Assembly: GCF_018449695.1 (NCBI RefSeq)
Contig: NZ_JAAVUY010000009.1
Location: 248,001-312,000 of the forward strand
DNA: 64,000 nucleotides
Reading direction: 5' to 3'
From: Bradyrhizobium sp. dw_411
Lineage (GTDB): Bacteria > Pseudomonadota > Alphaproteobacteria > Rhizobiales > Xanthobacteraceae
The translations under genes were made by a program, and so were the position numbers. Positions 1 to 9,430 of this stretch are shown here, piece by piece. The stretch's first letter is position 1. Each line of letters starts with the position of its first letter. The notes under the pieces are model-generated. The model saw nothing but the letters and a program-made list of their open reading frames with translations. It ran no database searches and was not told the DNA's origin.

Positions 1-3000
1 ACCGCGCCGACGGCAGTAGTTGCCGGGTGCCAGCTCTTTCCTCCATCGGTCGAGACATCGACGGTCGCTATTACACCGCCACCTGAGTCCGTAGCAGTCC
101 CCGTAACTGTCACCGACTGGCCCTCGACAGGGCTGGTGCTCGAGACGCTCGTAATCGTGGACGTCGGAGGCGTGTGATCAGTCGACGCGGTCGCGATCTT
201 AAGGGTCGACTGCAGCGTTGACGGCTGAACACCCATATCCGCGAACAGGTTCACCGTCGCTTGTTCGACGCTCGGGTCCGCCGGCAGCGTCCCCCATTGC
301 GTTCCATAGCTTTGATCGGAGAGACCCCATGACCAAAATACCGTCCCTGCTCCGAAAACGAGGGCCCCGCTGGTCGGGTCACGATATTCAACCAGGTTAT
401 GCGTGGCGGTGCCGGACGTGTCGACATTGCCAAATTCGGTATTGAAGCCTGGATCATTCACTATTGTTGTCGTTGAAAGGTCTACGAGACCAACCGGCTC
501 AAAGCCGTTGTCTGGAGAGGAATCCCATTCATACCCGAGCAGGTCCGCGGCCAGCGTTGCGGTGCCGCCCGGCGCCGTATTGGCGACGCTGGTATTTCGC
601 CAAATGCGAAGAAGGCTCTCGCCGTAGGGGATCGTGATGGGCCCAATCCCGAGAGCGCTTTCGTCGACCTGGAACACGGTGCCGGTCACCGCATTTGATG
701 GAAGCCCGGCGCCGCCAAGATTAGTTGGAGCCTCGAATGAACCCGTCCCAACCCCACTCGGATTGACGATCGATTCGAAATGACTGTCCTTGTAAGTTTC
801 CATCGTGCGATCGGGCGTATTGCTGCCGTCGATGCTGTTCAGGAGCTCCGTTTGCCAGAACATCTCGTTGCCGCTCATGAAGGCGAGGTTGACGCCCGCA
901 TTAGCCGCCGCCTGGACATTCGCTACCTGGCTGTCGGTCCAGTACTCGTCATGGCCGGCGTCCATGAATATCTTGTGGTTAAGAAGCAACGAACCGTCAG
1001 TGGCAGTATCCATGCCGGAGATATACGAAACATCATAACCATTCTCTTCCAGCCAGTAGATCGCCGAATATTCTGCACCAAACACGGAGTCCTGCGCACC
1101 GCTCTCGGCTCCGGAAGAATCGAAGGTCGTAAGGGGGCGATTGTAACTGACCGCATAAGCGGCACCCAGTCCCGTTCCTCCTACAGAGCTCGGCGCGGGT
1201 CCGTCACCACCATAGACGTTGGCCCCGCCCCACCCGTTGTAGGCCTCCCAGGTTTCGTCACTGGTCTGAAAAACGATATCGCTGGTCGAGCTGGTATCCT
1301 TGATATCGAAGGGGATCTGAAAAATCTGGGTCGGATCGGAGGGGTTTCCCTGGACGATATTGGCGATGTACACGCCGGATACTGCGTCTGACGGCACGTC
1401 CCACGCATCGGTAACCGACCAGTTGCCCGCATCCACCAGCCCCGTTGTGGGGTCGACAATGGCATTCGGCTGCACGACGGCTGATGTTGACTGATGCTGG
1501 ATCGTATCAACAAGGCGTGCGCCGTCTCCGCCGTAATAACCCAAGCGGTAGATGTCGATCTCGTAATTGCCGCTGCTCGTCTGGTTGTTGACCTTGAAAT
1601 CGACCGTTCCGCCAACATTGGTGCTGATGCTGGTGACGTAGCCCTGGAGCACCGAAGAATCCTGTCCTGGAGCGATCTGCCAGACGCTCTCGGGCGTACC
1701 TGTCTTCTCGTTTTCCAGCACAATGGCGTTGGGACCGGTCGCCAGCGTGACGCTTCCGTTGGCGCTATGCGCAGCCGGGTCGGACACAGTGTAGGTAAAG
1801 GTCGACGTCTGGCCGGTGTTATCCTGCGTCGGTTGGAACATGAGTCCGGTCAGCTGTGCGACCGTCAGACTCTCGCCCATGGTTACGGCTGTGGTCCCGT
1901 TGGCAAGCAGCACCGTCCCGTCCGTCGGCAAACCGGTGACCGACACACTCAGCGCCGATGCGGCAAAACTGGCATCGCTTGGTGCTACGATGCCGATCTT
2001 CGCCGTCCCGCCATTCTCCGCAACAGTCAACGATGCCGGCGTCGTGACCAGCGGTGTGTTGCTCGGACCGATGTTGAGCGTCGCTGTGCCGGCGGCACTC
2101 GCTCCTGAAGGATCCGTGACGCTATATTTGAAAGTTGACGTTTGCGCCGAAGCGCCCGCTGTCGGCGCGAATGTGAGGCCGGTCAATTGAGCAACCGTCA
2201 GGCCCTGCCCCGCACTCACCTGCGTGGTGCCATCCGACAAAAAAACCTTCCCGTCCGTCGGCAATCCCGTCACGCTCACAGTCAGGGCGGCGGAGGAAAA
2301 ACTCGCGTCCACCGGCGCCGAGATGCCGATCGGCGTCAATCCGCTGTTTGTTGCGACGGTCAGCTGCGCCGGCGCAATCACCGGAGGCGTGGCGCTGCCG
2401 ACAACCAGCATGGCGGTGCCGGTCGCTGTTTTTCCCGCGGGATCGGACACGCTGTAGTTAAGGTTCGAAATCTCCCCGGATCCATTGGCTGCAGACCTGA
2501 AAAGCAGTCCGGTCAGCTGCGCCACACTCAACGTCTGCCCCTGTGTGACGACCGTGGTGCCGTCGGACAGCAATACGGTCCCGTTGGTTGGCAGTGTCGT
2601 AATGCGCACGCTGAGAGAGGTGGCGGCATAACTGGAATCGGTTGGCGCCTTGATAGCGATTGGCGTCGCCGGATTGTTCGGAGGAACGCTTAGTCCCGCC
2701 CAACTTGTTACCAGCGGCACGGTGGCCGGGCCGATTGTCAGAGTTGCTGTGGCATTGGTCGAGGCGCCAGCGGGGTCGAATACGGTAAATCCCAAGCTTG
2801 AGCTAACCCCGAAACTGTTGGGCGCCGGCCTGAAAGTCAAATGCGTGAGCTGATCGACCGTCAGGCTCTGTCCCAGAGTTATCGGCGTGATGTCGTCGGC
2901 CAGCAATATCGTGCCATCGGATGGCAGGGCTGTCACCGTCACGGTCAAAGCCGAAGGGGCATAACTGCTGTCAATCGGCGCTGCAATTCCAACCGCCGTC

Positions 3001-3050
3001 GCAATGCTATTTTCGGAAACAGTTAGGGTGGCTGAACCTTCGCTCAACAT
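1..3050 (-). CDS. Large repeat protein with N,N-dimethylformamidase-beta-like domain (partial, runs off window)
   Basis: The frame is open from an ATG at 3050 to the window edge, giving about 1016 residues without the C-terminus. Residues about 8-445 are four tandem copies of a roughly 110-residue beta-rich unit, each with a P-S/T-D/N-G-x-(I/V)-x-L-(S/A)-(D/N) core and an L-T-V-x-Q-L-T motif, as in cadherin-like repeats of secreted proteobacterial proteins. Next comes a region with DIYRLGYYGGDGARLV and DAGHDEYWT, which I recognise as the C-terminal domain type of N,N-dimethylformamidase beta subunits. An Ig-like segment (STITSVSSTSPVEGQSVTV) follows. No signal peptide is visible, so type I secretion through a C-terminal signal outside the window is my inference. 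It lies downstream of rmlCBDA on the same strand after an AT-rich gap, suggesting a surface protein tied to the polysaccharide. The enzymatic role is unproven. Confidence 0.8.
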   Translation of the reverse strand, partial: MLSEGSATLTVSENSIATAVGIAAPIDSSYAPSALTVTVTALPSDGTILLADDITPITLGQSLTVDQLTHLTFRPAPNSFGVSSSLGFTVFDPAGASTNATATLTIGPATVPLVTSWAGLSVPPNNPATPIAIKAPTDSSYAATSLSVRITTLPTNGTVLLSDGTTVVTQGQTLSVAQLTGLLFRSAANGSGEISNLNYSVSDPAGKTATGTAMLVVGSATPPVIAPAQLTVATNSGLTPIGISAPVDASFSSAALTVSVTGLPTDGKVFLSDGTTQVSAGQGLTVAQLTGLTFAPTAGASAQTSTFKYSVTDPSGASAAGTATLNIGPSNTPLVTTPASLTVAENGGTAKIGIVAPSDASFAASALSVSVTGLPTDGTVLLANGTTAVTMGESLTVAQLTGLMFQPTQDNTGQTSTFTYTVSDPAAHSANGSVTLATGPNAIVLENEKTGTPESVWQIAPGQDSSVLQGYVTSISTNVGGTVDFKVNNQTSSGNYEIDIYRLGYYGGDGARLVDTIQHQSTSAVVQPNAIVDPTTGLVDAGNWSVTDAWDVPSDAVSGVYIANIVQGNPSDPTQIFQIPFDIKDTSSTSDIVFQTSDETWEAYNGWGGANVYGGDGPAPSSVGGTGLGAAYAVSYNRPLTTFDSSGAESGAQDSVFGAEYSAIYWLEENGYDVSYISGMDTATDGSLLLNHKIFMDAGHDEYWTDSQVANVQAAANAGVNLAFMSGNEMFWQTELLNSIDGSNTPDRTMETYKDSHFESIVNPSGVGTGSFEAPTNLGGAGLPSNAVTGTVFQVDESALGIGPITIPYGESLLRIWRNTSVANTAPGGTATLAADLLGYEWDSSPDNGFEPVGLVDLSTTTIVNDPGFNTEFGNVDTSGTATHNLVEYRDPTSGALVFGAGTVFWSWGLSDQSYGTQWGTLPADPSVEQATVNLFADMGVQPSTLQSTLKIATASTDHTPPTSTITSVSSTSPVEGQSVTVTGTATDSGGGVIATVDVSTDGGKSWHPATTAVGA

Positions 3051-3207
3051 GACGGGCTCCCGCAATGCAATTAACCGAAAACTAAGTATTTAAACTCGCA
3101 TTAATCATTAATTATGCGTCAAAATAAACAATTTAAAATTAAATAGCAAAAATTTAATTGTTTCTAAAAATTTCAATCGCAAATTTAACGGGCGCACACG
3201 CCCGATT
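3051..3207. promoter_or_regulatory. AT-rich intergenic island before the repeat-protein gene
   Basis: About 155 bases of very AT-rich DNA separate the end of rmlA from the start of the repeat protein. It contains TATTTAA at 3087 and AATTAAATA (reverse of TATTTAATT) at 3137-3145. The base composition contrasts sharply with the GC-rich genes around it. It probably holds the promoter of the minus-strand repeat-protein gene and may be a target for a nucleoid protein of H-NS or MucR type. I see no clear terminator for rmlA. Confidence 0.5.
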
Positions 3208-4080
3208 TCAAACGGGCGAGATCAGGTCGATCAGGTACTTGCCGTAGCCGCTTTTTTCCAACGATTTGGCGAGGATAAGTACCTGGTCCCGATCGATGAA
3301 TCCGCGCCTGAAAGCGATTTCCTCCAGGCACGCAACCTTCATTCCCTGTCGCGTCTCGAGCGTCTGCACAAAGCTCGCGGCATCGATCAACGATTCGAAA
3401 GTTCCAGTGTCGAGCCAGGCAAACCCCCGGCCCATTCTCTCGATATGGAGGGCGCCCGCAGACAGATAGCGCGTCTGCAACTCGGTGATCTCCAGTTCCC
3501 CCCGCGCTGACGGCTTGACCAGAGACGCGTGACGCACGACGTCGTTGTCAAAAAAATACAAACCCGTGATCGCCCAGTTCGAAGTCGGATTCGTTGGCTT
3601 CTCCTCGATCCGGATCGGCCGATCATTTTTGTCGAAAGTGACGACACCGTACCGCTCCGGATCTCGCACGTGATATGCAAAGACAGTTGCACCATGCTGC
3701 CGATCGGCTGCTTTCGCGAGCAATTCGGGTAATCCGTGACCAAAGAAGATGTTGTCGCCGAGCACCATGGCCACGCGATCGCGCCCGATGAAATCCGCTC
3801 CAATGATAAATGCCTCGGCAAGCCCCGCAGGCTTCTGCTGCTCGGCATAATGCAGACTGATTCCCCACTGGCTGCCGTCGCCCAGCAACCGTTCGAACTG
3901 ACATCGATCCGTCGGCGTGGTGATGATGAGAATCTCGCGAATGCCCGCGAGCATCAAGGTCGACAGCGGATAGTAGATCATCGGCTTGTCGTAGATGGGG
4001 AGCAATTGCTTGCTCACGCCACGCGTGATCGGATACAGCCGCGTTCCACTGCCGCCAGCAAGAACAATACCCTTCAACAT
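3208..4080 (-). CDS. rfbA: Glucose-1-phosphate thymidylyltransferase RmlA
   Basis: The enzyme joins glucose-1-phosphate and dTTP to dTDP-glucose, the first step to dTDP-L-rhamnose in the cytoplasm. The 290-residue product starts MLKGIVLAGGSGTRLYP, carrying the nucleotidyltransferase signature G-G-S-G-T-R-L, with the EKP motif of sugar-binding in the middle and normal family length. A longer frame begins at 4116, but the ATG at 4080 gives the expected N-terminus and overlaps the end of rmlD (ATGTTGA), so translation is probably coupled. It is the last gene of the rmlCBDA operon. Assignment is from family knowledge and clear motifs. Confidence 0.95.
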   Translation of the reverse strand: MLKGIVLAGGSGTRLYPITRGVSKQLLPIYDKPMIYYPLSTLMLAGIREILIITTPTDRCQFERLLGDGSQWGISLHYAEQQKPAGLAEAFIIGADFIGRDRVAMVLGDNIFFGHGLPELLAKAADRQHGATVFAYHVRDPERYGVVTFDKNDRPIRIEEKPTNPTSNWAITGLYFFDNDVVRHASLVKPSARGELEITELQTRYLSAGALHIERMGRGFAWLDTGTFESLIDAASFVQTLETRQGMKVACLEEIAFRRGFIDRDQVLILAKSLEKSGYGKYLIDLISPV

Positions 4081-4982
4081 GCCCGCGCCCCGTCCATTAC
4101 CAATTGATCGAGGCACACCTCAAGCGACGAGCGCCAGGAGGCGAGCCGGACACCAAAGACGCGTTCGGCTCTGGAACAATCCAGGCAGGAGTTTCGTGGC
4201 CTGCGCGCCGGCGTTGGATACTCGTCTGTCCCGATTGGCCGCAGCAAAGCCACGGGTCGCCGGCGTCGGACAAGGCTCGCGAAGATGGCTGAGGCGAACT
4301 CATGCCAACTGGCTTCTCCCTCACCGGCAAGATGGTAAATTCCCGCATCGTCATCGCGATCGCCGGCCGATTGAAGCCGCGCAACGATCTTCAGCACGGC
4401 GCTCGCCAGTTCGGCGGCAGATGTTGGCGCACCTCTCTGATCGTCGACGACCTTTACGATCGGCTGGGTTTCGGACAACCGCAGCATCGTTTTCACGAAG
4501 TTGTTGCCGTACGGACTGTAAATCCAGGATGTGCGCAGTATCACTGCACCGGGATGGGCCTTCAGGACCGCCACTTCACCCGCAAGCTTGGATGCGCCGT
4601 AGATATTCAGCGGCGCCGTAATGTCATTTTCAACATATGGTGATTTCTTTTCACCATCGAAAACGTAGTCGGTTGAAAGATGCAGGAACGGAATGCGCCG
4701 TCGCCTCGCGGCGTCGGCGATCTCCGCTGCGCCATTGCAATTGATCGCAAAAGCTGCTGCAGGCTCCGTTTCCGCTCGATCTACCGCCGTATAAGCCGCA
4801 GCATTGATCACGGCCGATGGCTCGACCGCGTCCAATACACGATCGATGCTGGCTTTATCCTCCAGGTCCAATTCGGGTCGGCCGACAGCCACGATCGGAA
4901 TATTCTGCTGGAAAGCCAGGTCGCGCAGGCATCGCGCCACTTGACCATTCTTGCCTGCAATGAGAAGCGGCCTTTGTGTCAT
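4074..4982 (-). CDS. rfbD: dTDP-4-dehydrorhamnose reductase RmlD
   Basis: This NAD(P)H-dependent reductase performs the last step of dTDP-L-rhamnose synthesis. The 302-residue short-chain dehydrogenase begins MTQRPLLIAGKNGQVARCL with the glycine-rich nucleotide-binding loop. It contains STDYVFDGEK and the YGASK active-site motif (Tyr-x-x-x-Lys). The upstream in-frame ATG at 5060 would overlap rmlB by 70 bases and adds a sequence unlike the family, so the start at 4982 is preferred. It lies 8 bases after rmlB and overlaps rmlA by 7 bases, consistent with one tightly packed operon. Confidence 0.95.
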   Translation of the reverse strand: MTQRPLLIAGKNGQVARCLRDLAFQQNIPIVAVGRPELDLEDKASIDRVLDAVEPSAVINAAAYTAVDRAETEPAAAFAINCNGAAEIADAARRRRIPFLHLSTDYVFDGEKKSPYVENDITAPLNIYGASKLAGEVAVLKAHPGAVILRTSWIYSPYGNNFVKTMLRLSETQPIVKVVDDQRGAPTSAAELASAVLKIVARLQSAGDRDDDAGIYHLAGEGEASWHEFASAIFASLVRRRRPVALLRPIGTDEYPTPARRPRNSCLDCSRAERVFGVRLASWRSSLEVCLDQLVMDGARAC

Positions 4983-4990
4983 TTGCGGCC

Positions 4991-6049
4991 TCAGTGCTGC
5001 AATGCTGGAAGTCCGAGGCGTGCCCCCCCGTAAACCTTGGCGCGCGGCGCTTCCCACCACGCACGGCTTTCAAGATACCACCGCACCGTTTGCGCAATGC
5101 CGTCCTCGAAAGACTTGCCAGGCCGCCATCCAAGTTCGCGACGGGCCTTTGACGCATCGACCGCATAGCGAAAATCATGCCCGGGCCGATCCTGCACGAA
5201 CCTGATAAGTGATCGCCTTGATGTCATCCCTGGAACGATTTCGTCGAGGACATCGCAAATCTGCTCAACGACTTCGAGGTTTGTGCGCTCACTATCACCG
5301 CCGAAATTATATTTTTCTCCCGGGCGCCCGTGCGAAATCAGGCGGATAAGGCCCTCGGCATGATCGTCCACATACAGCCAATCCCGCACGTTCGAGCCGC
5401 GGCCGTAAACCGGGAGCGGCACGCCTTCCATCGCATTCAGAATTGTCAACGGAATGAGCTTTTCCGGGAATTGATACGGCCCGTAATTGTTGGAGCAGTT
5501 CGAAACGATGACCGGGAAACCGTAAGTCTTGAACCAGGCATGAGCCAGGTGGTCCGACGCCGCTTTGCTCGCTGAATAAGGCGAGCTTGGTCGATAGGGC
5601 GTTTCCTCGCAAAAAAGACCTTCTGAACCAAGCGAGCCGTAAACTTCATCGGTCGAGACGTGGACAAACCGGAAATGGTCACGTTGCTGAGCCGTCAGGC
5701 GATCGAAATATTCGCGGCCCGCCTCAAGCAGGTTGTAGGTTCCGACGATGTTTGTCTCGACGAATGCAGCCGAGCCGGTTATCGAACGATCGACGTGGCT
5801 TTCTGCGGCGAGATGAATGATTCCATCGGGCCGGTACTTCGCTAAAATCGCGTTCAGCGCCTCACGCTGGCAGATGTCTATCTGCTCGAATACGTAGGTT
5901 CGCTCGCCTGCAATCGGCGCCAGAGAGTTAAGGTTGGCGGCATAGGTCAGTTTATCGACATTGATGACCGTTGCGCCATGCTCGAGAACGAGCCGGCGGC
6001 ACACGGCTGACCCGATAAAACCTGCCCCTCCTGTGACCAATACGCGCAT
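4991..6049 (-). CDS. rfbB: dTDP-glucose 4,6-dehydratase RmlB
   Basis: It converts dTDP-glucose to the 4-keto-6-deoxy intermediate, using bound NAD. The 352-residue product starts MRVLVTGGAGFIGSAVCRR (Rossmann TGxxGFIG). It has the family hallmarks STDEVYGSLG, the YSASKAASDHL catalytic Tyr/Lys pair, and NCSNNYGPYQFPEKLIPL. An upstream in-frame start at 6154 would run into rmlC, so the internal ATG at 6049 is chosen; it follows the rmlC stop by 17 bases. Second gene of the rmlCBDA operon. Confidence 0.95.
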   Translation of the reverse strand: MRVLVTGGAGFIGSAVCRRLVLEHGATVINVDKLTYAANLNSLAPIAGERTYVFEQIDICQREALNAILAKYRPDGIIHLAAESHVDRSITGSAAFVETNIVGTYNLLEAGREYFDRLTAQQRDHFRFVHVSTDEVYGSLGSEGLFCEETPYRPSSPYSASKAASDHLAHAWFKTYGFPVIVSNCSNNYGPYQFPEKLIPLTILNAMEGVPLPVYGRGSNVRDWLYVDDHAEGLIRLISHGRPGEKYNFGGDSERTNLEVVEQICDVLDEIVPGMTSRRSLIRFVQDRPGHDFRYAVDASKARRELGWRPGKSFEDGIAQTVRWYLESRAWWEAPRAKVYGGARLGLPALQH

Positions 6050-6066
6050 CGGGCTACTCTCCGCTT

Positions 6067-6627
6067 CTATTCGAAAATCGGGGCAAGCTGATCCAGCATC
6101 GGGAGAACGCGGTCCTTCTCGGACAAAATTGCGTCTGCCGCAGCGACCGGCCAATCAATTGCTAATCTGCGATCGGCCCAGTTCACCCCGCCGTCGTGAC
6201 TTGGCGAATAGACCTGATCAACCTTGTAAGAGACGATCGTATCGGGCTCGAGCGTGCAAAAACCGTGGGCAAAGCCAATCGGAACCAGGAGCTGCTCGTC
6301 AGTGCCAGCGCAAAGCTCGGCGGTCACATGCAGTCCATAAGTTGGCGATGAAGGACGCAGATCGACGGCAACGTCCAGAATGCGTCCAAGCAGCACGCGC
6401 ACCAGTTTCGTCTGCGCGAAAGGAGGCCGCTGGAAATGAAGGCCGCGAATGGTGCCGGGCCGATCCGAACCTGACTCGTTGTCCTGGATAAAATCCCTAT
6501 CGATCCCCTGCTGGGCAAAAGCATCCCGCTGGAAAGTCTCGCGGAAATATCCGCGCGCATCGGAGTGCCGGGTCGTGGTAATCAATTTAACATCCGGGAT
6601 CGCCAGAGAAGATATCTGGACCGGCAT
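6067..6627 (-). CDS. rfbC: dTDP-4-dehydrorhamnose 3,5-epimerase RmlC
   Basis: This cupin-fold epimerase acts between RmlB and RmlD. The 186-residue product contains SDARGYFRETF, the catalytic-His region GTIRGLHFQ, and GFAHGFCTLEP, all typical of RmlC. Length matches the family (about 180-190). It is the first recognised gene of the minus-strand operon. A short open frame ends immediately before its ATG (stop at 6628-6630), so its translation may be coupled to a leader or remnant ORF. Confidence 0.95.
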   Translation of the reverse strand: MPVQISSLAIPDVKLITTTRHSDARGYFRETFQRDAFAQQGIDRDFIQDNESGSDRPGTIRGLHFQRPPFAQTKLVRVLLGRILDVAVDLRPSSPTYGLHVTAELCAGTDEQLLVPIGFAHGFCTLEPDTIVSYKVDQVYSPSHDGGVNWADRRLAIDWPVAAADAILSEKDRVLPMLDQLAPIFE

Positions 6628-6720
6628 TCATTCCCCCCTCTGCTTTGCATCGAACGCTCTTTGCCTCATCACGAAATCCCGGGTTGAGCGCCCATCGGCA
6701 ATGATCTCCCGATAAGCCAT
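6628..6720 (-). CDS. Small ORF or gene remnant abutting rmlC
   Basis: Thirty codons from an ATG at 6720 end in a TGA that directly touches the rmlC start. The product begins MAYREIIADGRSTRDFVMRQ and is charged and soluble. The frame is open for about 20 further codons upstream until a TGA near 6777. A second overlapping frame upstream starts VIVTGAATAAGNWLE and stays open about 50 codons. This looks like a frameshifted end of a former gene, or a translated leader of the rml operon. I do not recognise a family. Confidence 0.3.
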   Translation of the reverse strand: MAYREIIADGRSTRDFVMRQRAFDAKQRGE

Positions 6721-6779
6721 CTCTGGATACCGGCATCGATATTGTCGGACCGATGCCTGCCCGCGGCTGATATTGCGCT

Positions 6780-6988
6780 CTCAAGCCAGTTCCCTGCCGC
6801 GGTGGCGGCGCCGGTCACGATCACAATTCATAATAATTTTAAATTCTATGGTATTTAATTTGAACGGCATCTTTATTTATCCGACACATTCATATTAAAT
6901 GCAACACCATTACGTAAAACAAGGTAACTGATCCTCGACTGTCGCCAAATTGAATGGCGTATCGCTGCGTCGACCGAAAGCCGTCTCA
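6780..6988. promoter_or_regulatory. Divergent AT-rich promoter region between rmlC and the BY-kinase gene
   Basis: From about 6826 to 6950 the sequence becomes strongly AT-rich and contains TATTTAATT at 6852-6860. It lies between the minus-strand rml operon and the plus-strand co-polymerase gene, so it should hold both promoters. I cannot define -35/-10 boxes with confidence. The 9-mer is shared with other intergenic regions of this locus. Confidence 0.45.
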
Positions 6989-9319
6989 ATGCTTCAGAGC
7001 AATATGCTACAGAACGACAGGCTGCGTCCGGCCCTCGACGCCGCTGTGCCGGGAGACGGGGGCGAGACGGGCGGCATTGGCGCACTCGTTAATTTCGGTA
7101 TTGGATTCCTGCGCCGTCAGTTTGCGGTCATTGTCTTCACTCTCGTGCTCGCCGTCGCGATCAGCGCGATTTATTTACGGATCACACCGCCGACCTATAC
7201 CGCCCAGGTGCAGGTACTGTTCGCCAATCCGAAACCTCAATTCATTCAGCAACAGTCGCTGCTCCCTGAGTCAGTGGTTGATCCCACCCAGATCGAAACC
7301 CAGCTGCAGATACTAAAGTCGAAAGCGATAGCGATTTCGGTGATCAATCAGCTCAAACTGGCCGGCGATGAAGATTTGAACGGATCGTCGCAGCCGCTGA
7401 ATTCTCTGGTGCGCTGGATTCGGGGCACGAAGCCGGCCGCTCCGCCAGCAGAGCCCGGGGATCAGCTATCGGATGGGGTCGTTGCAGCATTCCAGGACCG
7501 GCTGTCCGCCATAAGGGTGGGCTACAGCAATGTGATAGAGATCAGTTTCAATTCGAGCAAAGCAGCACGCGCAGCGGAGATCGTTAACGCCGTCGCAAAT
7601 GCCTACATCACCGATCAATTGAATGCCAAATTCGAGGCCAATCGGCGGGCAACAGCCTGGCTTCAGGACCGCCTGCGAGATTTGGGTCAACAGGCTTTGA
7701 CGGCGGAGCGTGCGGTCGGCGCCTTCAAGTCCCAGAACAACATGGTCTCGGCAGGCGGAAAGCCAATAGACGAACAGCAGGTGAGCGATCTGAACAGCCG
7801 GCTGGTCGCGGTCCGTGCCCAGACATCTGATGCGGCCGCCCGCCTAAACCGGTTCGAGGCGATCCTCCGATCAAACTCGGTCGATTCTCCGTCGATAGGC
7901 ACGCTTGATTCATCCGGGTCGGAAGCACTGAGCAACCCGATCATCAACGGCCTTCGTCAACAATATCTGGAACTCGCAAGACGCGAAAGCGAATGGTCCG
8001 GGCGGTTCGGCAAGGATCATCTGGCTGTTGTCAATATCCGCACCCGCATGCGGGATATCAGGACATCGATACTGGATGAAGTACACCGGCTCGTGGAAAC
8101 CACCAGAAGCGACTTCGAAGTCAACAAGCAGCGACAGCAAGAGATCGAGAAGCAGTTGGCGGAGGCGGTATCACTTTCGCGCACGACAAATTCGGCCGAA
8201 GTGACCATGCGCGAACTGGAAGGCAATGCGAAAGGCTACCGGAGCCTCTACGAAACCTTTCTCCAGCGCTACATGGGGTCGGTTCAACAGGAGTCTTTCC
8301 CGATCTCCGAAGCCCGCCTGATCTATCCCGCGGCGCCACCGCAAAGCAAGAGCAAGCCCAAATCCGTGCTGGTCCTGGCGCTTGGTATTTTCGGAGGTCT
8401 CGGGCTCGGAATTGCCCTTGGCCTGTTGCGAGACAGCATGGATCGGGTTTTCCGTACCTCCGCCCAGATCGAAACGGCGCTGCGACTGCCTTGCCTGTCC
8501 CTGGTGCCGCTGCTGCAGACCCCGAAACGAAAAAAATCGACCGCTGATAATTCTCGCGAACCCGACCAGGACCCTCGACAAAGAATGCTCTCGATCCGGT
8601 CGGGAATATACTGGGCGGTCCTGGGCATGCCATTGTCCCGATTTGCCGAGTCCATCCGTTCGATCAAGCTTGCGATCGACCTCAATCCCACCAAGACCTC
8701 AAACAAAGTCGTGGGCATTACTTCCTCTCTGCCGAATGAAGGTAAATCCACCCTGGCGGCTTCCCTCGCACAGCTCATCGGCCACACCGGGAAGAAAGTG
8801 ATTGTTGTCGACTGCGATCTGAGAAACCCATCGCTCTCGGCCAATCTCACGCCCAATGCCACCGCAGGCATCGTCGAAGTCATATCCGGTGCACGAACGC
8901 TGGAGGAGACGGTCTGGAAGGACCCGAGAAGCAATTTGGTCTTCCTGCCCGCCGTAAAGAAAGGTCCGCTGCTCCATACCAGCGAGATCCTTTCGGCAGA
9001 TCTGACCAAAGAGCTGTTCGATAAATTGCGGGCGACGTTCGACTACATCATCGTCGATCTGCCGCCCCTGACTCCCGTCGTGGACGTCCGCGCGACGACG
9101 CCTCTGATCGACTGCTTCATTCTGGTGGTCGAATGGGGACGGACGAAAATCGAGGTGGTCCAGCACGCCCTTCATACCGCACCGAACGTATACGAAACCC
9201 TGATCGGCACGGTCCTGAACAAGACGGATATCAAGGCGATGAAGCGGTACGACAATTATCGCAGCGACTATTATAATAACGAGCATTATATTCGCTATGG
9301 CTTTGCCGACCAAGCATAA
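6989..9319 (+). CDS. Polysaccharide co-polymerase with BY-kinase domain (Wzz/ExoP-like)
   Basis: An inner-membrane protein of about 776 residues that controls chain length and export of exopolysaccharide. The N-terminal Wzz part has a membrane segment (FAVIVFTLVLAVAISAIYL), a long periplasmic coiled region, and a second membrane segment (SVLVLALGIFGGLGLGIAL). The cytoplasmic part is a bacterial tyrosine kinase: Walker A SSLPNEGKSTLAA near residue 575, Walker A' VIVVDCDLRNP, Walker B YIIVDLPPL. The C-terminus carries a tyrosine cluster (RYDNYRSDYYNNEHYIRYG), the usual autophosphorylation tail. The frame extends to a TTG at 6950; I chose the first ATG. Kinase and co-polymerase are fused in one chain. 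It precedes the Wza-type gene by about 110 bases. Confidence 0.92.
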   Translation: MLQSNMLQNDRLRPALDAAVPGDGGETGGIGALVNFGIGFLRRQFAVIVFTLVLAVAISAIYLRITPPTYTAQVQVLFANPKPQFIQQQSLLPESVVDPTQIETQLQILKSKAIAISVINQLKLAGDEDLNGSSQPLNSLVRWIRGTKPAAPPAEPGDQLSDGVVAAFQDRLSAIRVGYSNVIEISFNSSKAARAAEIVNAVANAYITDQLNAKFEANRRATAWLQDRLRDLGQQALTAERAVGAFKSQNNMVSAGGKPIDEQQVSDLNSRLVAVRAQTSDAAARLNRFEAILRSNSVDSPSIGTLDSSGSEALSNPIINGLRQQYLELARRESEWSGRFGKDHLAVVNIRTRMRDIRTSILDEVHRLVETTRSDFEVNKQRQQEIEKQLAEAVSLSRTTNSAEVTMRELEGNAKGYRSLYETFLQRYMGSVQQESFPISEARLIYPAAPPQSKSKPKSVLVLALGIFGGLGLGIALGLLRDSMDRVFRTSAQIETALRLPCLSLVPLLQTPKRKKSTADNSREPDQDPRQRMLSIRSGIYWAVLGMPLSRFAESIRSIKLAIDLNPTKTSNKVVGITSSLPNEGKSTLAASLAQLIGHTGKKVIVVDCDLRNPSLSANLTPNATAGIVEVISGARTLEETVWKDPRSNLVFLPAVKKGPLLHTSEILSADLTKELFDKLRATFDYIIVDLPPLTPVVDVRATTPLIDCFILVVEWGRTKIEVVQHALHTAPNVYETLIGTVLNKTDIKAMKRYDNYRSDYYNNEHYIRYGFADQA

Positions 9320-9430
9320 GGCAGTTTAGTAAGGTGTTTTTGCTATTTAAATCGGCATGGCGTTTTCCGTGGAAGCTGGATCTCCCTATAAAAGTGTTGC
9401 CGCCAAGCAACATTCATATCTTCTATTTGA

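Noticed and set aside
780..2693. Series of plus-strand frames of about 60-200 codons
   Set aside because: All are antisense to the large repeat protein, whose frame is continuous and domain-rich.
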